Source: Gammaproteobacteria bacterium | Lineage (GTDB): Bacteria; Pseudomonadota; Gammaproteobacteria; Steroidobacterales; Steroidobacteraceae | Assembly (NCBI GenBank): GCA_004297335.1 | Contig: SCUD01000058.1 | Coordinates: 23,092-87,091, forward strand | DNA: 64,000 nucleotides | Direction of reading: 5' to 3' | In this document: piece after piece, positions 38,661 through 47,891 of the stretch | How the letters are laid out: each line of letters opens with the position of its first letter | How positions within the stretch are numbered: position 1 is the first letter of the stretch | Made by a program: the position numbers and the translations under genes | The notes under the pieces: generated by a model | Database searches by the model: none | What the model was told of the DNA's origin: nothing | The model's input: only the letters and a program-made list of their open reading frames with translations

Positions 38661-41600
38661 ATGCATTCACCAGCGCCGATCCATGTACCGCTGCCGGAGG
38701 CCGGTACCAGCCTGTGCTGGGGTGAACTCTACGGCAGTGCGCTCGCGCTGATCCTGGTCCAGGCGGCCGGACGCGCCGCGGGGCCGCTGGTGGTCGTTGC
38801 CAGCAGTGGCCGGGAAGCGGACCGCCTGCTCGCCGAGCTGCACTTCTTCGCCGGGCCCGGGCTGCGCCTGCTGGCACTGCCGGATCATGAGTCGCTGCCC
38901 TACGATCCGTTCTCGCCGCATCCGGACCTCGTCTCCGAACGGCTGCGGGCGCTCGCGGCGCTGCCCGAACTGGCGCGCGGCATCGTCGTGACGACCCGCG
39001 CGGTCGTGCTCGGACGCCTGCCGCCGCGCCGCTTCATCGCCGCACACAGCTTTGAGCTGCAGCGTGGTGAACGCATCGACGTCACTGCGCTGCGGGCCCG
39101 CCTGGCGCTCGCGGGCTATGCCCACGTGAGCCAGGTGCAGAGTCCCGGCGAGATCGCCGTGCGCGGCTCGGTCATCGACCTGTTCCCGGGTGGCGCGGCG
39201 CAGCCGCTGCGTCTCGACCTGTTCGATGACGTGATCGAGAGCCTCCGCGCCTTCGATCCCGAGGACCAGCGCTCCGGCGAGCACCTGGAGCGCGTGGACC
39301 TGCTGCCAGCGCGCGAGTTCCCGACCTCGCCCGAGGCGATTGCCGGATTCCGTGGCCGCTGGCGCGAGCGCTTCGAGGGTGATCCGCAGCAATGCCCGCT
39401 GTATCGCGCGGTCAGTGCCGGCCATGCCCCAGCCGGCATCGAGGCCTGGATGCCCTTGTTCTTCGATGCGACCGCCCTCCTCGCGGACTACCTGCCCGCG
39501 ACCGCGCTGGTCGTCGACACCGTCGATCTCGAGCGGGCACTCCCGCTCGCCTGGGACGAGATCACCGAACGCTACGAGGACCGGCGGCATGACCGCGAGC
39601 GGCCGCTGCTGGCCCCCGAGGAGGCGTTCGTGCCCCCCGCGGAAGCGGCTGCGCGTCTGGCGGCGCATGCGCGCGTGCTGGTCACCGTGACCAAGGCGGA
39701 ACCACTGGGCAGCACCGGCCCATTCCACAATTTCGGCTCCGAACCGCCGCCGGATCTGCGGATCGATCCGCGCGCGCTGGTGCCGCCCGCGGCATTGCTG
39801 GCTTCGCTCACAGGCCACGACGACCGCGTGCTGCTGCTGGCCGACTCGGCCGGCCGCCGCGAGCTGCTGCTCGGCCTGCTGCGCGACGCCGGCCATGAAC
39901 CGCGCCCGCTGCCGGACTGGCCGGCGTTCCTGGGCAGCGCGGAACGTTTCGCGATCGCGGTTGCGCCCGATGTGCGCGGCCTGGTGTTGCCCGCGCACGG
40001 ACTGCGACTGGTCGCCGAGGACCAGCTGTTCGGCGCCCGGGCCCGCCAGGAGCGCCGGCGCCGGCGCGCCGAGCGCGATCCGCTCGCGATCCTCGGCGAA
40101 CTGACCGCGCTGGCGCCGGGGACCCCGGTCGTGCACGAGGAATACGGCGTCGGCCGTTACCGCGGCCTGCGCGTCATGCAGGTCGAAGGCCAGCCGGCGG
40201 AGTTCCTCGTGCTCGAGTACGCGGGCGGTGACCTGCTGTACGTACCGGTGCACGCCCTCGACCGCGTCGCCCGTTATACCGGCGGGTCTCCGGACACCGC
40301 GCCACTGCACCGGCTCGGCACCGAGCAGTGGGTCCGGGCCCGGCGCCGCGCCGCCGAAAAGCTGCGCGATGTCGCCGCCGAACTGCTCGACCTCTATGCG
40401 CGCCGCGCCGCGCGGCCAGGTCGCGCGCTCGAGTTCGACGCCGCCGCCAGCGCCGCCTTCGCCGCCGGCTTCCCCTTCGAGGAGACCGCGGACCAGCGCG
40501 ACGCGATCGAGGCCGTGCTCACGGACCTGCGCTCGGGACAGCCGATGGACCGCGTGGTCTGCGGCGACGTCGGCTTCGGCAAGACCGAGATTGCGCTGCG
40601 CGCGGCCTTCGCAGTCGTGCAGGCCGGGCGCCAGGTCGCGGTGCTGGTGCCGACCACGTTGCTCGCCCAGCAGCATGCACAGACTTTCGCTGACCGCTTT
40701 GCCGACTGGCCGGTGCGGGTCGAGAACCTGTCCCGGTTCCGCAGCGTGGCCGAGCAGCGCGTGGTGCTCGCGGCGCTCGCCGCGGGCACGGTCGACATCG
40801 TCATCGGCACCCACCGCCTGCTGCAGCGTGACGTTGCCTTTCGCGATCTCGGCCTGGTGGTGATCGACGAAGAGCACCGTTTCGGCGTCGGCCATAAGGA
40901 GCGCCTGCGGCAGCTGCGTGCCGATGTGAACGCGCTGACGCTGACCGCCACCCCGATTCCGCGGACGCTGAACATGGCGCTCGGCGGGCTGCGCGACCTG
41001 TCGCTGCTGGCGACACCGCCCGCCGGACGCGTCGCGATCGAGACCTTCGTCTGCGAATGGAATGACACGCTGGTCCGCGAGGCCTGCCTGCGCGAGATCC
41101 GCCGCGGCGGCCAGGTCTACTTCGTGCACAACACCGTGCAGGGCATCGAGCAGCGCGCGGAGGCGCTGCGCCGGCTGGTGCCCGAGGCCACGGTCCGGGT
41201 CGGACACGGGCAGATGCGCGAGCGCGACCTGGAGCAGCTGATGGTGGACTTCTATCACCGCCGCTTCGAGATCCTCGTCTGCACCACGATCATCGAGTCC
41301 GGCATCGACGTGCCGACCGCCAACACGATCCTGATCGAGCGCGCGGACCGCCTGGGGCTGGCACAGCTGCACCAGCTGCGCGGGCGGGTCGGCCGTTCGC
41401 ACCACCGCGCCTTCGCCTACCTGATAGCGCCGCCGCTCGCCGCCTTGCCGGCCGATGCGGTGAAGCGCCTGGAAGCGATCGAGGCCCTCGAGGATCTCGG
41501 CGCGGGCTTCACGCTCGCGACCCACGACCTGGAGATCCGCGGTGCCGGCGAACTGCTCGGCGAGGAACAGAGCGGCCAGATCGAGGAGATCGGCATCGGC

Positions 41601-42134
41601 CTGTACCTGGAACTGCTGGAGCGGGCCGTCCAGGCGCTGCGCGAGGGCCGTGAACCCGATCTCGAGGGTCCGCTGCACAGCGGCCCGGAAATCGAGCTGC
41701 AGCTGCCGGCACTGTTGCCCGATGACTATGTCCCGGACGTGCACCTGCGCCTGCAGCAATATCGGCGCATCGCCGCGTCAGCGACGATGCCCGTACTCGA
41801 CGACCTGCGCGCGGAAGTGATCGACCGCTTCGGGCCGCTGCCGCCACCCGCCCGCAACCTGTTCGAGCTCCACGGCCTGAAGCTGCAGGCCCGGCAGCTG
41901 GGTCTCCGGCGCCTGCAGGTCGGTCCGACGACCGGACTGGTGGAATTCGCGCCGGAGCACCGCGTGGATCCGGCCCGCGTGATCCGCCTGATCCAGGGCG
42001 ACCCGCGGCACTATCGCATGGACGGCCCGCAGCGCCTGCGCTTCAGCGGCGCTGCGCCCGACGCCGCAGCACGCTTCGCTCTGGCGCTGCGGCTGCTCGG
42101 AGAACTCGGCCCGCCCGCTCAGCCCTCGAACTGA
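38661..42134 (+). CDS. mfd: transcription-repair coupling factor Mfd
   Basis: Mfd removes stalled RNA polymerase and recruits UvrA to the damaged template strand. The 1157-residue protein has the UvrB-like N-terminus (ADRLLAELHFFAGPGLRLLALPDHESLPYDPFSPHPDL). The RNA polymerase-interacting domain begins at LAPGTPVVHEEYGVGRYRGL. The RecG-like motor has GDVGFGKTEIALRAAF, VIGTHRLLQRDV, VIDEEHRFGVGHKE and LTATPIPRTLNMAL, then IESGIDVPTANTIL, QLRGRVGRSHHRAFAY and the C-terminal regulatory domain. The ATG at 38661 is 17 codons inside the tracked ORF. The last 16 nt overlap convergent nagZ. Confidence 0.98.
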   Translation: MHSPAPIHVPLPEAGTSLCWGELYGSALALILVQAAGRAAGPLVVVASSGREADRLLAELHFFAGPGLRLLALPDHESLPYDPFSPHPDLVSERLRALAALPELARGIVVTTRAVVLGRLPPRRFIAAHSFELQRGERIDVTALRARLALAGYAHVSQVQSPGEIAVRGSVIDLFPGGAAQPLRLDLFDDVIESLRAFDPEDQRSGEHLERVDLLPAREFPTSPEAIAGFRGRWRERFEGDPQQCPLYRAVSAGHAPAGIEAWMPLFFDATALLADYLPATALVVDTVDLERALPLAWDEITERYEDRRHDRERPLLAPEEAFVPPAEAAARLAAHARVLVTVTKAEPLGSTGPFHNFGSEPPPDLRIDPRALVPPAALLASLTGHDDRVLLLADSAGRRELLLGLLRDAGHEPRPLPDWPAFLGSAERFAIAVAPDVRGLVLPAHGLRLVAEDQLFGARARQERRRRRAERDPLAILGELTALAPGTPVVHEEYGVGRYRGLRVMQVEGQPAEFLVLEYAGGDLLYVPVHALDRVARYTGGSPDTAPLHRLGTEQWVRARRRAAEKLRDVAAELLDLYARRAARPGRALEFDAAASAAFAAGFPFEETADQRDAIEAVLTDLRSGQPMDRVVCGDVGFGKTEIALRAAFAVVQAGRQVAVLVPTTLLAQQHAQTFADRFADWPVRVENLSRFRSVAEQRVVLAALAAGTVDIVIGTHRLLQRDVAFRDLGLVVIDEEHRFGVGHKERLRQLRADVNALTLTATPIPRTLNMALGGLRDLSLLATPPAGRVAIETFVCEWNDTLVREACLREIRRGGQVYFVHNTVQGIEQRAEALRRLVPEATVRVGHGQMRERDLEQLMVDFYHRRFEILVCTTIIESGIDVPTANTILIERADRLGLAQLHQLRGRVGRSHHRAFAYLIAPPLAALPADAVKRLEAIEALEDLGAGFTLATHDLEIRGAGELLGEEQSGQIEEIGIGLYLELLERAVQALREGREPDLEGPLHSGPEIELQLPALLPDDYVPDVHLRLQQYRRIAASATMPVLDDLRAEVIDRFGPLPPPARNLFELHGLKLQARQLGLRRLQVGPTTGLVEFAPEHRVDPARVIRLIQGDPRHYRMDGPQRLRFSGAAPDAAARFALALRLLGELGPPAQPSN

Positions 42135-43165
42135 AGCGGATCCGCCTCGAAGCAGCGCGCCGCGGCTGCTGCGCATTCCTGCCAGCGCGGGCCCGCGAGC
42201 AGCTCTTCGCGTCCCGGCATCGGCCGGCCGTGCAGGCGTGCCAGGCGCAGCGCGCTCACCGGGTCCGCCGCCGTCGCCGGCAGGGTCGCGAGCAACGCCT
42301 GCACCGCGGCGCGGTCGTTGCACACGGGCAGCATGTCGCAACCCGCCGCGAGCGCGAGAGCGGCCCGCGCCACGACGTCGCCGCAGGCCGCCGCGCCCGC
42401 CATCGACAGGTCGTCCGCGAACACGGCGCCCTGGAAACCGAGTTCGCCGCGGAGGCAGTCGCGCAGCCAGCGCGGCGACAGGCTGGCCGGCAGCGAGTCC
42501 ACGGCCTGGTAGACCACGTGCGCAGCCATGACCGCCGGCAAGCCGTTGGCCAACAGGCGCCGGTACGGCAACAGGTCGGACTCGAGATCAGCCCACTCGC
42601 GCCGGTCGACCGGCAGCGCCACGTGGGAATCAGCCGCGACGGCGCCGTGGCCGGGAAAGTGCTTCGCGACTGCGGCCATGCCCGCCTCGCGCATGCCGAA
42701 CATCCACGCTACCGCCAGGTCGCCGACAGCGGCGGCACGGCGATGCAGCGCGCGATCGCCGATGACCTGGCTGAAGCCGTAATCCAGGTCGACGCAGGGC
42801 GCGAATGAAAGATCGACGCCGGCCGCCCGCAGCTCGGAGGCCATCAGCCAGCCCAGCTGCCGCGCCAGAGCCAGACCAGCAGCACGGTCGCGGTCCAGGC
42901 GATGCCCCAGCACGCGGGCCGGCGGCAACCGTGTAAAGCCGTCGCGGAAGCGCTGCACGCGCCCACCCTCCTGGTCGACCGCGACCAGCAGCGCCGGGGT
43001 CCGCAGCGCGTGGATGGCCGTGACCAGCCGCTGGAGCAGCTCCGGGCTCTCGTAATTGCGTGCAAACAGGATCACGCCACCGACCAGCGGGTGCCCGAGC
43101 AGCTCCCGCTCCTCGGGTTCGAGCGCCGCACCACGCAGATCCACCATCAGCGGACCCAGGTTCAT
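42119..43165 (-). CDS. nagZ: beta-N-acetylglucosaminidase NagZ
   Basis: NagZ is a cytosolic family 3 glycosidase that trims GlcNAc from imported anhydromuropeptides in cell-wall recycling. The 348-residue protein has GVILFARNYESPEL, VAVDQEGGRVQRFRDGFTRLPPA and SFAPCVDLDYG. The active-site loop is AVAKHFPGHGAVAADSHVALP with the catalytic His, and the nucleophile Asp lies in FADDLSMAGA. It follows rlmD by 8 nt and is the last gene of the nine-gene operon. Its 3' end overlaps mfd by 16 nt. Confidence 0.97.
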   Translation of the reverse strand: MNLGPLMVDLRGAALEPEERELLGHPLVGGVILFARNYESPELLQRLVTAIHALRTPALLVAVDQEGGRVQRFRDGFTRLPPARVLGHRLDRDRAAGLALARQLGWLMASELRAAGVDLSFAPCVDLDYGFSQVIGDRALHRRAAAVGDLAVAWMFGMREAGMAAVAKHFPGHGAVAADSHVALPVDRREWADLESDLLPYRRLLANGLPAVMAAHVVYQAVDSLPASLSPRWLRDCLRGELGFQGAVFADDLSMAGAAACGDVVARAALALAAGCDMLPVCNDRAAVQALLATLPATAADPVSALRLARLHGRPMPGREELLAGPRWQECAAAAARCFEADPLQFEG

Positions 43166-43173
43166 GGCCGCCC

Positions 43174-44484
43174 TCAGGCCGGTTCGAACATTGCGATCGA
43201 TTCGACGTGCGCGGTATGCGGGAACATGTCCATGATGCCGGCGGCGACGAGACGATACCCATATTGCCCGACCAGCAGGCCCGCGTCGCGGGCCAGCGTG
43301 CCAGGGTGACAGGAAACATAGACGATCCGCCTGGGCCGCGCCGCAGTTGCCGCCGGCAACACCTCGCGCGCGCCAGCCCGCGGCGGATCGAGCAGCACCA
43401 GCTCATGGGGCTCCCGCGCCCAGTCCGCGGCCGCGCCCGCGGCACTGAGGTCCGCCACCTGGAAGCCGGCATTGCTGATGCCATTGCGGTGGGCGTTGGC
43501 GCGTGCCCGCGCCACGAGCCCGGCATCACCCTCGACGCCGCTGACCCGGGCGGCCCGCTGCGCGAGCGGCAGGCTGAAATTGCCCAGCCCGCAGAACAGG
43601 TCGAGCACCCGGTCCTGCGGTCCCGGCGCGAGCAGCTCGAGGGCACGCGCGACCATCGCCTGGTTGACCGCGTCATTGACCTGGACGAAGTCGGTCGGCT
43701 CGAACTCAATGCCGGCGGCCAGACCAGGCAGCTCGTAACGCAGCACTGGTGGATCCGGCGCCAGCGGCCGGACGGTATCGAGGCCGCCGGGCTGCAGCCA
43801 GAAATCGACCCGGTGCAAAGCCGCGAACCCGCGCAGCTGCTCGAAGTCCGCAGGCCCCGGTTCATCGAGCACGCGCAGCACCAGCGCGGTCACGCCGCTG
43901 CCCGCGGCGACCTCGATCTGCGCAATCCGCTCGCGAATGGTGAGCCCGCCGATCAGCTCGGCGAGTGGCTGGATCAGACCGCCGACCGGCTCAACCAGGA
44001 TCTCGCAGCGCTCGAGGTCGGCGAGCAGCGGACTCGCCCGCTCGCGGAACCCGACCAGCACCCGGCCCTTCTTCGCAACATAACGGCAGCCCAGCCGCGC
44101 GCGCCGGCGGTAAGCCCACACCGGCCCGGTCAGCGGCGGCAACCACGTGTCCGGCTGCAGGCCGGCGATGCGTCCGAGAGCGTCCGCGACCTGCCGCTGT
44201 CGACACTCGAGCTGCGCTGCCGGGGCCAGGTGCTGCAGCACGCAGCCCCCACACACACCGAAATGCCGGCAGCGTGGCTCGACCCGGTGCGGCGAGGACT
44301 CCAGCACCTCGACGACCATCGCCTCGTCGTGCTGGCGCCGCCGGCGCACGCGGCGCAGCAGCACCCGCTCCCCAGGCAGCGCACCGTCGACGAACACGGC
44401 CTTGCCGTCGATGCGGGCGATGCCGCGGCCGGCATGGTCGAGATCGTCGATGCCCGCGACTTCCGGCGTTGCGGCCGGTTTCAA
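43174..44484 (-). CDS. rlmD: 23S rRNA (uracil-1939-C5) methyltransferase RlmD
   Basis: RlmD methylates U1939 of 23S rRNA. The 436-residue protein has an N-terminal TRAM domain (IDDLDHAGRGIARIDGKAVFVDGALPGERV). The iron-sulphur cysteines lie in CRHFGVCGGCVLQHL with a fourth further on. The SAM domain has FVQVNDAVNQAMV, VLDLFCGLGNFSLPLA and VLLDPPRAGA, and the catalytic Cys is in IVYVSCHPGTLARD. A TTG start overlaps the exonuclease stop (TTGA). Confidence 0.96.
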   Translation of the reverse strand: MKPAATPEVAGIDDLDHAGRGIARIDGKAVFVDGALPGERVLLRRVRRRRQHDEAMVVEVLESSPHRVEPRCRHFGVCGGCVLQHLAPAAQLECRQRQVADALGRIAGLQPDTWLPPLTGPVWAYRRRARLGCRYVAKKGRVLVGFRERASPLLADLERCEILVEPVGGLIQPLAELIGGLTIRERIAQIEVAAGSGVTALVLRVLDEPGPADFEQLRGFAALHRVDFWLQPGGLDTVRPLAPDPPVLRYELPGLAAGIEFEPTDFVQVNDAVNQAMVARALELLAPGPQDRVLDLFCGLGNFSLPLAQRAARVSGVEGDAGLVARARANAHRNGISNAGFQVADLSAAGAAADWAREPHELVLLDPPRAGAREVLPAATAARPRRIVYVSCHPGTLARDAGLLVGQYGYRLVAAGIMDMFPHTAHVESIAMFEPA

Positions 44485-45266
44485 GGCGCAGTCCAGGTGG
44501 CCGCGAATGCCTGCCAGTGGGCTTCCGGCCGCGCCTGCAGCCAGCTGCGGACCCGCGCGGTTTCGGCGGCGTAGTCCGCAGCATCCAGGTGCCCGCGGAC
44601 CAGCTCGAAGCGCAGATAGACCAGGTAGGTATTGAGGACGTCGGTCTCGCAGTAGTCACGGATGCCGCCAATGCGGCCCTCGCACCATTCGTCCCAGACG
44701 CGCTCGCCACTCATGCCGAGCTTGCCGGGCAGCCCGAGCAGCGCCGCGGCCCGCTCGAGGCTGGCGCGGCCGCGGCCCTGGTACCCGGACAGCACGTCCA
44801 TCAGGTCGAGGTGCCGGGCATGGAAACGGTTCAGGTAGTTGTTCCAGCGAAAGTCGCGATCGAGGTCGCCGGTGTCCCAGTACACCGGGGCCACGATGCC
44901 GTGCCGCAGCAGCCGGTAATGCAGCACCGGCAGGTCGAAACCGGAACCGTTCCACGAGACCAGGGTCGGAACGACCTTGTCGATGCCGCCGAAGAAACGC
45001 CGCAGCAGCTCGTCCTCCGGGCTGTCCGCGCTGCCGATGCTCCACAGCTGCCACTGGTCGCCGCTGCGCAAGGCGGCGGCAATCGCCACGACCCGGTGCT
45101 GCTCGAAAGACAGGAACTCGCTGCCGGTCTCCTCCACGCGCCGCGCGAACATCGCCGCGGCCACGGCACGGTCATCCGCGTCCGGGAGCCCGAGCAGCCG
45201 GCGACCGAGCTCGACGTCCGGCACGGTCTCGATGTCGAACACCAGGCAGTGAAGCGGTACGCTCAT
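44481..45266 (-). CDS. 3'-5' exonuclease, DNA_pol_B_exo2 family
   Basis: This is a DEDDy-type exonuclease-like protein of the PF10108 group. The 261-residue protein has the first acidic motif CLVFDIETVPDVELG, a second in TLVSWNGSGFDLPVLHYRLL and a third in IGGIRDYCETDVLNTYLVYLRF. Asp and Glu positions needed for two-metal catalysis are visible. Its biological role is not established; a nucleic-acid trimming function is inferred. It overlaps acpS upstream and rlmD downstream by 4 nt each. Confidence 0.88.
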   Translation of the reverse strand: MSVPLHCLVFDIETVPDVELGRRLLGLPDADDRAVAAAMFARRVEETGSEFLSFEQHRVVAIAAALRSGDQWQLWSIGSADSPEDELLRRFFGGIDKVVPTLVSWNGSGFDLPVLHYRLLRHGIVAPVYWDTGDLDRDFRWNNYLNRFHARHLDLMDVLSGYQGRGRASLERAAALLGLPGKLGMSGERVWDEWCEGRIGGIRDYCETDVLNTYLVYLRFELVRGHLDAADYAAETARVRSWLQARPEAHWQAFAATWTAP

Positions 45267-45646
45267 GGACGCCTCATCAGCACGGCCACCGCGACGACGA
45301 GCCCGGCCTCGTCGGTGAGGCTCAGGTGTCCCTCACCGGCGCCCAGGCCCTCGGCGACGGCGCGGCCGCGCGCCGAGAAAACCACCTCCGGGCGGCCCCA
45401 GGCATTGGCCAGGAAGCCGACGTCGCGGACCCATACGCCATGCGCGAACCCGGTGCCGAGCGCCTTGACGATGGCCTCCTTGGCCGCAAAGCGCATCGCC
45501 AGGAAGCGCGCCGGCCGGCGCGCCGGATCGAACTGCGCGCGCTCCGCCGGCAGCAGCAACCGCTCGACGAAGTGCTCGCCGAAGCGCTCCCAGGTCGCGG
45601 CGATCCGCTCGATCCGCACGATATCGGTACCGATGCCGAAGATCAT
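45263..45646 (-). CDS. acpS: holo-[acyl-carrier-protein] synthase
   Basis: AcpS transfers 4'-phosphopantetheine from CoA to acyl carrier protein. The 127-residue protein has the magnesium-binding [15 protein letters not shown] and the [25 protein letters not shown] catalytic helix. [16 protein letters not shown] near the end matches the family S-x-S/T-D/H-E. It overlaps pdxJ by 4 nt (ATGA), the usual pdxJ-acpS pair of gammaproteobacteria. Confidence 0.97.
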   Translation of the reverse strand: MIFGIGTDIVRIERIAATWERFGEHFVERLLLPAERAQFDPARRPARFLAMRFAAKEAIVKALGTGFAHGVWVRDVGFLANAWGRPEVVFSARGRAVAEGLGAGEGHLSLTDEAGLVVAVAVLMRRP

Positions 45647-46380
45647 GCCGGGCGGGCTGCGCGCATCAGTCGCTTCATCTCCGCGACCGCCGCTGCCAGC
45701 CCCGTGAACAGCGCGCGGGCGACGATCGCGTGACCGATGTTGAGTTCGACGATCTCGGGTATGGCGGCGACCGGCTGCACGTTGTGGTAATCGAGCCCAT
45801 GGCCCGCGTGGACGATGAGCCCGCAGGCCGCGGCCTGGCGCGCGGCCACGGCCAGCCGCCCGAGCTCGCTCGCCTGGCGCGCCCCGCGAGCCTCTGCATA
45901 CGCTCCCGTGTGCAGCTCGATGGCGCGCGCTCCCGCGCGGAGCGCGGCCTCGACCTGCGCTGGCTCGGGATCGATGAACAGCGCCACGCGGACGCCGGCC
46001 GCCGCGAGCCGGGTGCAGGCGGCCGCAATCGCGGCTGGCTGGCTCGCGACATCGAGCCCGCCCTCGGTAGTCAGTTCCTCGCGCCGCTCGGGCACGAGGC
46101 AGGCGTCCTCCGGCTGGATCCGCACCGCGATGTCGAGCATCGGTGCCGTCGCGGCCAGTTCGAGATTCATGTGGGTCTGCAGGGCGCCGCGGAATGCCTC
46201 GACGTCGCGGTCCTGGATGTGGCGGCGGTCCTCGCGCAGGTGCAGCGTGATGCTGTCGGCGCCCGCCTGCTCCGCCAGCAGCGCCGCCAGCAGCGGGTCC
46301 GGCGAGCGGCCACCGCGCGCCTGCCGCAGCGTGGCGACATGATCGATGTTGACGCCCAGTTGTATCGGGATCGCGCTCAA
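45643..46380 (-). CDS. pdxJ: pyridoxine 5'-phosphate synthase
   Basis: PdxJ closes the ring of vitamin B6 from 1-deoxyxylulose 5-phosphate and 3-amino-2-oxopropyl phosphate. The 245-residue TIM barrel has [18 protein letters not shown] with the catalytic residues of the first strand. [59 protein letters not shown] and [12 protein letters not shown] follow. The tracked ORF adds 23 codons; the TTG at 46380 overlaps the recO stop (TTGA) and fits the family start. acpS follows with a 4-nt overlap. Confidence 0.96.
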   Translation of the reverse strand: MSAIPIQLGVNIDHVATLRQARGGRSPDPLLAALLAEQAGADSITLHLREDRRHIQDRDVEAFRGALQTHMNLELAATAPMLDIAVRIQPEDACLVPERREELTTEGGLDVASQPAAIAAACTRLAAAGVRVALFIDPEPAQVEAALRAGARAIELHTGAYAEARGARQASELGRLAVAARQAAACGLIVHAGHGLDYHNVQPVAAIPEIVELNIGHAIVARALFTGLAAAVAEMKRLMRAARPA

Positions 46381-47108
46381 GTGCTTCGCTCCAGCCGGCT
46401 CAGTGCCAGCATCACTTCGCGGCTGTGCAGGCCGCGTCCATCCAGGCAATGACCGAGCGCTGCGCGCAGCACGCGCCGCGCCGCGGCCAGCGCACGCTCG
46501 TCGTCGAGCGCTCCGGTCGCCACCGCGAGCAGGTCCCGTCCCGGCAACGCCGTCGCGCCCGGCACTTCGTCCCGGACCGCGAGCAGGCCCTGCCCCGGTC
46601 GGAAATGATAGTACCGATCGGGATCGAGTGGCGTGCCGCTGTCGGCCTCATGCGTGAGCGCGAGCCCATAGCCAAGTTCCTCGAGCAGCAGCAGCTCGAA
46701 AATCCGCAGCGCCCGCGCCGGCGCCTCCGCCGCCAGCGTGGCAAGCGCCGCGGCGTATCCATCGAACACGCGATCATGCCGTTCCTCGCGCGGCAGCAGC
46801 CGCAGCAGCAGCTCGTTGAGATAGAAGCCGCTCATCAGCCGGTCCGACGGCAGGGTCGTCCAGGTCCCGGCGATCTCGGCGCCGGTCAGCGTGCCGCCGT
46901 CCGCCCGCCCGCTCCAGGACACCAGCAGCGGCAGGAAGGGCTGCAGCAACCCGCGCAGCCGCGATTCCGGCCGCCGCACGCCGCGCGCGAACAGCGTGAC
47001 CCGCCCGTGCCCGCGGGTCACGAACTCGAGGATTCGTCCGGCGTCGCTCCACGGGCGATGGTGCAGCAGCCAGGCTGGCTCGTGCAGTACCCGCCGCGGC
47101 GCGCTCAC
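46377..47108 (-). CDS. recO: DNA repair protein RecO
   Basis: RecO loads RecA with RecR in the RecFOR pathway. The 243-residue protein has the OB fold at its N-terminus ([36 protein letters not shown]). A helical domain contains [30 protein letters not shown] and [12 protein letters not shown]. The zinc cysteines of some RecO proteins are absent, as in many gammaproteobacteria. A GTG start overlaps the oppD-like stop (GTGA). The more usual upstream neighbour, era, is not here; an ABC transporter takes its place. Confidence 0.94.
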   Translation of the reverse strand: MSAPRRVLHEPAWLLHHRPWSDAGRILEFVTRGHGRVTLFARGVRRPESRLRGLLQPFLPLLVSWSGRADGGTLTGAEIAGTWTTLPSDRLMSGFYLNELLLRLLPREERHDRVFDGYAAALATLAAEAPARALRIFELLLLEELGYGLALTHEADSGTPLDPDRYYHFRPGQGLLAVRDEVPGATALPGRDLLAVATGALDDERALAAARRVLRAALGHCLDGRGLHSREVMLALSRLERST

Positions 47109-47890
47109 CCGTCGATCCCGGCGGACAGCGCCGCCAGCAATGCCGCGCTGTACGGATGCTGCGGCGCCCGCAGCAGTGACGCGGTCGGCGCCGTCTCGAC
47201 GATCCGCCCGCCCTGCATCACCGCGATGCGGCTTGCGAGCGCGGCGGCGACGCCGAGGTCGTGGGTGACCAGCAGCAGGGCCATGCCGAGATCCTGGCGC
47301 AATTCCTCGAGCAATGCGATCACGCCAGCCTGCACGGTCGGATCCAGTGCCGTCGTCGGCTCGTCCGCAAACAGCAGGCGCGGCCTGGCCATCAGCGCCG
47401 CGGCGATCGCCACGCGCTGGCGCATGCCACCGGAAAGTTCGTGCGGATAATGTCGCAGGTGGCGGCCGGCATCCGGCAGCCGGACGCGCTCGAGCATCCG
47501 CGCCGCCTCCGCGCGCGCGCGCGCGCGCGGGCAACCGCGGGTCGCGACTGCGACCTCCGCCAGCAGTTCACCGATGCGGCGATGCGGGGTCAGGCTGCCA
47601 GTCGCATCCTGGAAGATCATGCCGATGCCGCTGCCGCGCACGCCGGCCGCCGCGCCGCCGGGCCCCAGCAGCTCGCGTCCGGCGAAGCGCGCCGAGCCGG
47701 TGGCGGCGCCGCCCGCCGCCAGCAGGCCGGTACAGGCGAGCAGCAGCTGGCTCTTGCCGGACCCGGACGCGCCGACCAGCGCCACGCACTCGCCCTCCGC
47801 AACGTCCAGGTCCACGCCGTCCACGGCCGGCACGGCATCCCGCATCCCGGCGAAGCGGACCGCGAGATTCCGGACCGTGAGCAGCGCCAT
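47105..47890 (-). CDS. oligopeptide/dipeptide ABC transporter ATPase, OppD/DppD type
   Basis: This is the ATPase subunit of a peptide-type ABC importer. The 261-residue protein has Walker A LVGASGSGKSQLLLACTGLL, Q-loop GMIFQDATGSL and signature YPHELSGGMRQRVAIAAALM. Walker B LLFADEPTTALD and the His switch LLVTHDLGVAAALASRIAVM follow. LLRAPQHPYSAALLAAL near the end is typical of OppD/OppF. A second ATPase (OppF) is not adjacent, so it may act as a homodimer or with a partner elsewhere. A (CG)10 run lies in the gene. It follows the OppC-type permease by 1 nt and overlaps recO. Confidence 0.93.
   Translation of the reverse strand: MALLTVRNLAVRFAGMRDAVPAVDGVDLDVAEGECVALVGASGSGKSQLLLACTGLLAAGGAATGSARFAGRELLGPGGAAAGVRGSGIGMIFQDATGSLTPHRRIGELLAEVAVATRGCPRARARAEAARMLERVRLPDAGRHLRHYPHELSGGMRQRVAIAAALMARPRLLFADEPTTALDPTVQAGVIALLEELRQDLGMALLLVTHDLGVAAALASRIAVMQGGRIVETAPTASLLRAPQHPYSAALLAALSAGIDG
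47510..47529. repeat. (CG)10 dinucleotide tract inside the ABC ATPase gene
   Basis: Twenty consecutive alternating C and G bases encode part of CPRARARAEAAR in the linker between the Q-loop and the signature motif. Alternating CG can slip during replication and can adopt Z-DNA. Loss or gain of one or two units would frameshift the ATPase. Confidence 0.9.
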
Positions 47891-47891
47891 G

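Noticed and set aside
38667-41759. 1030-codon minus-strand ORF inside mfd
   Set aside because: Antisense shadow of mfd, no recognisable domain.
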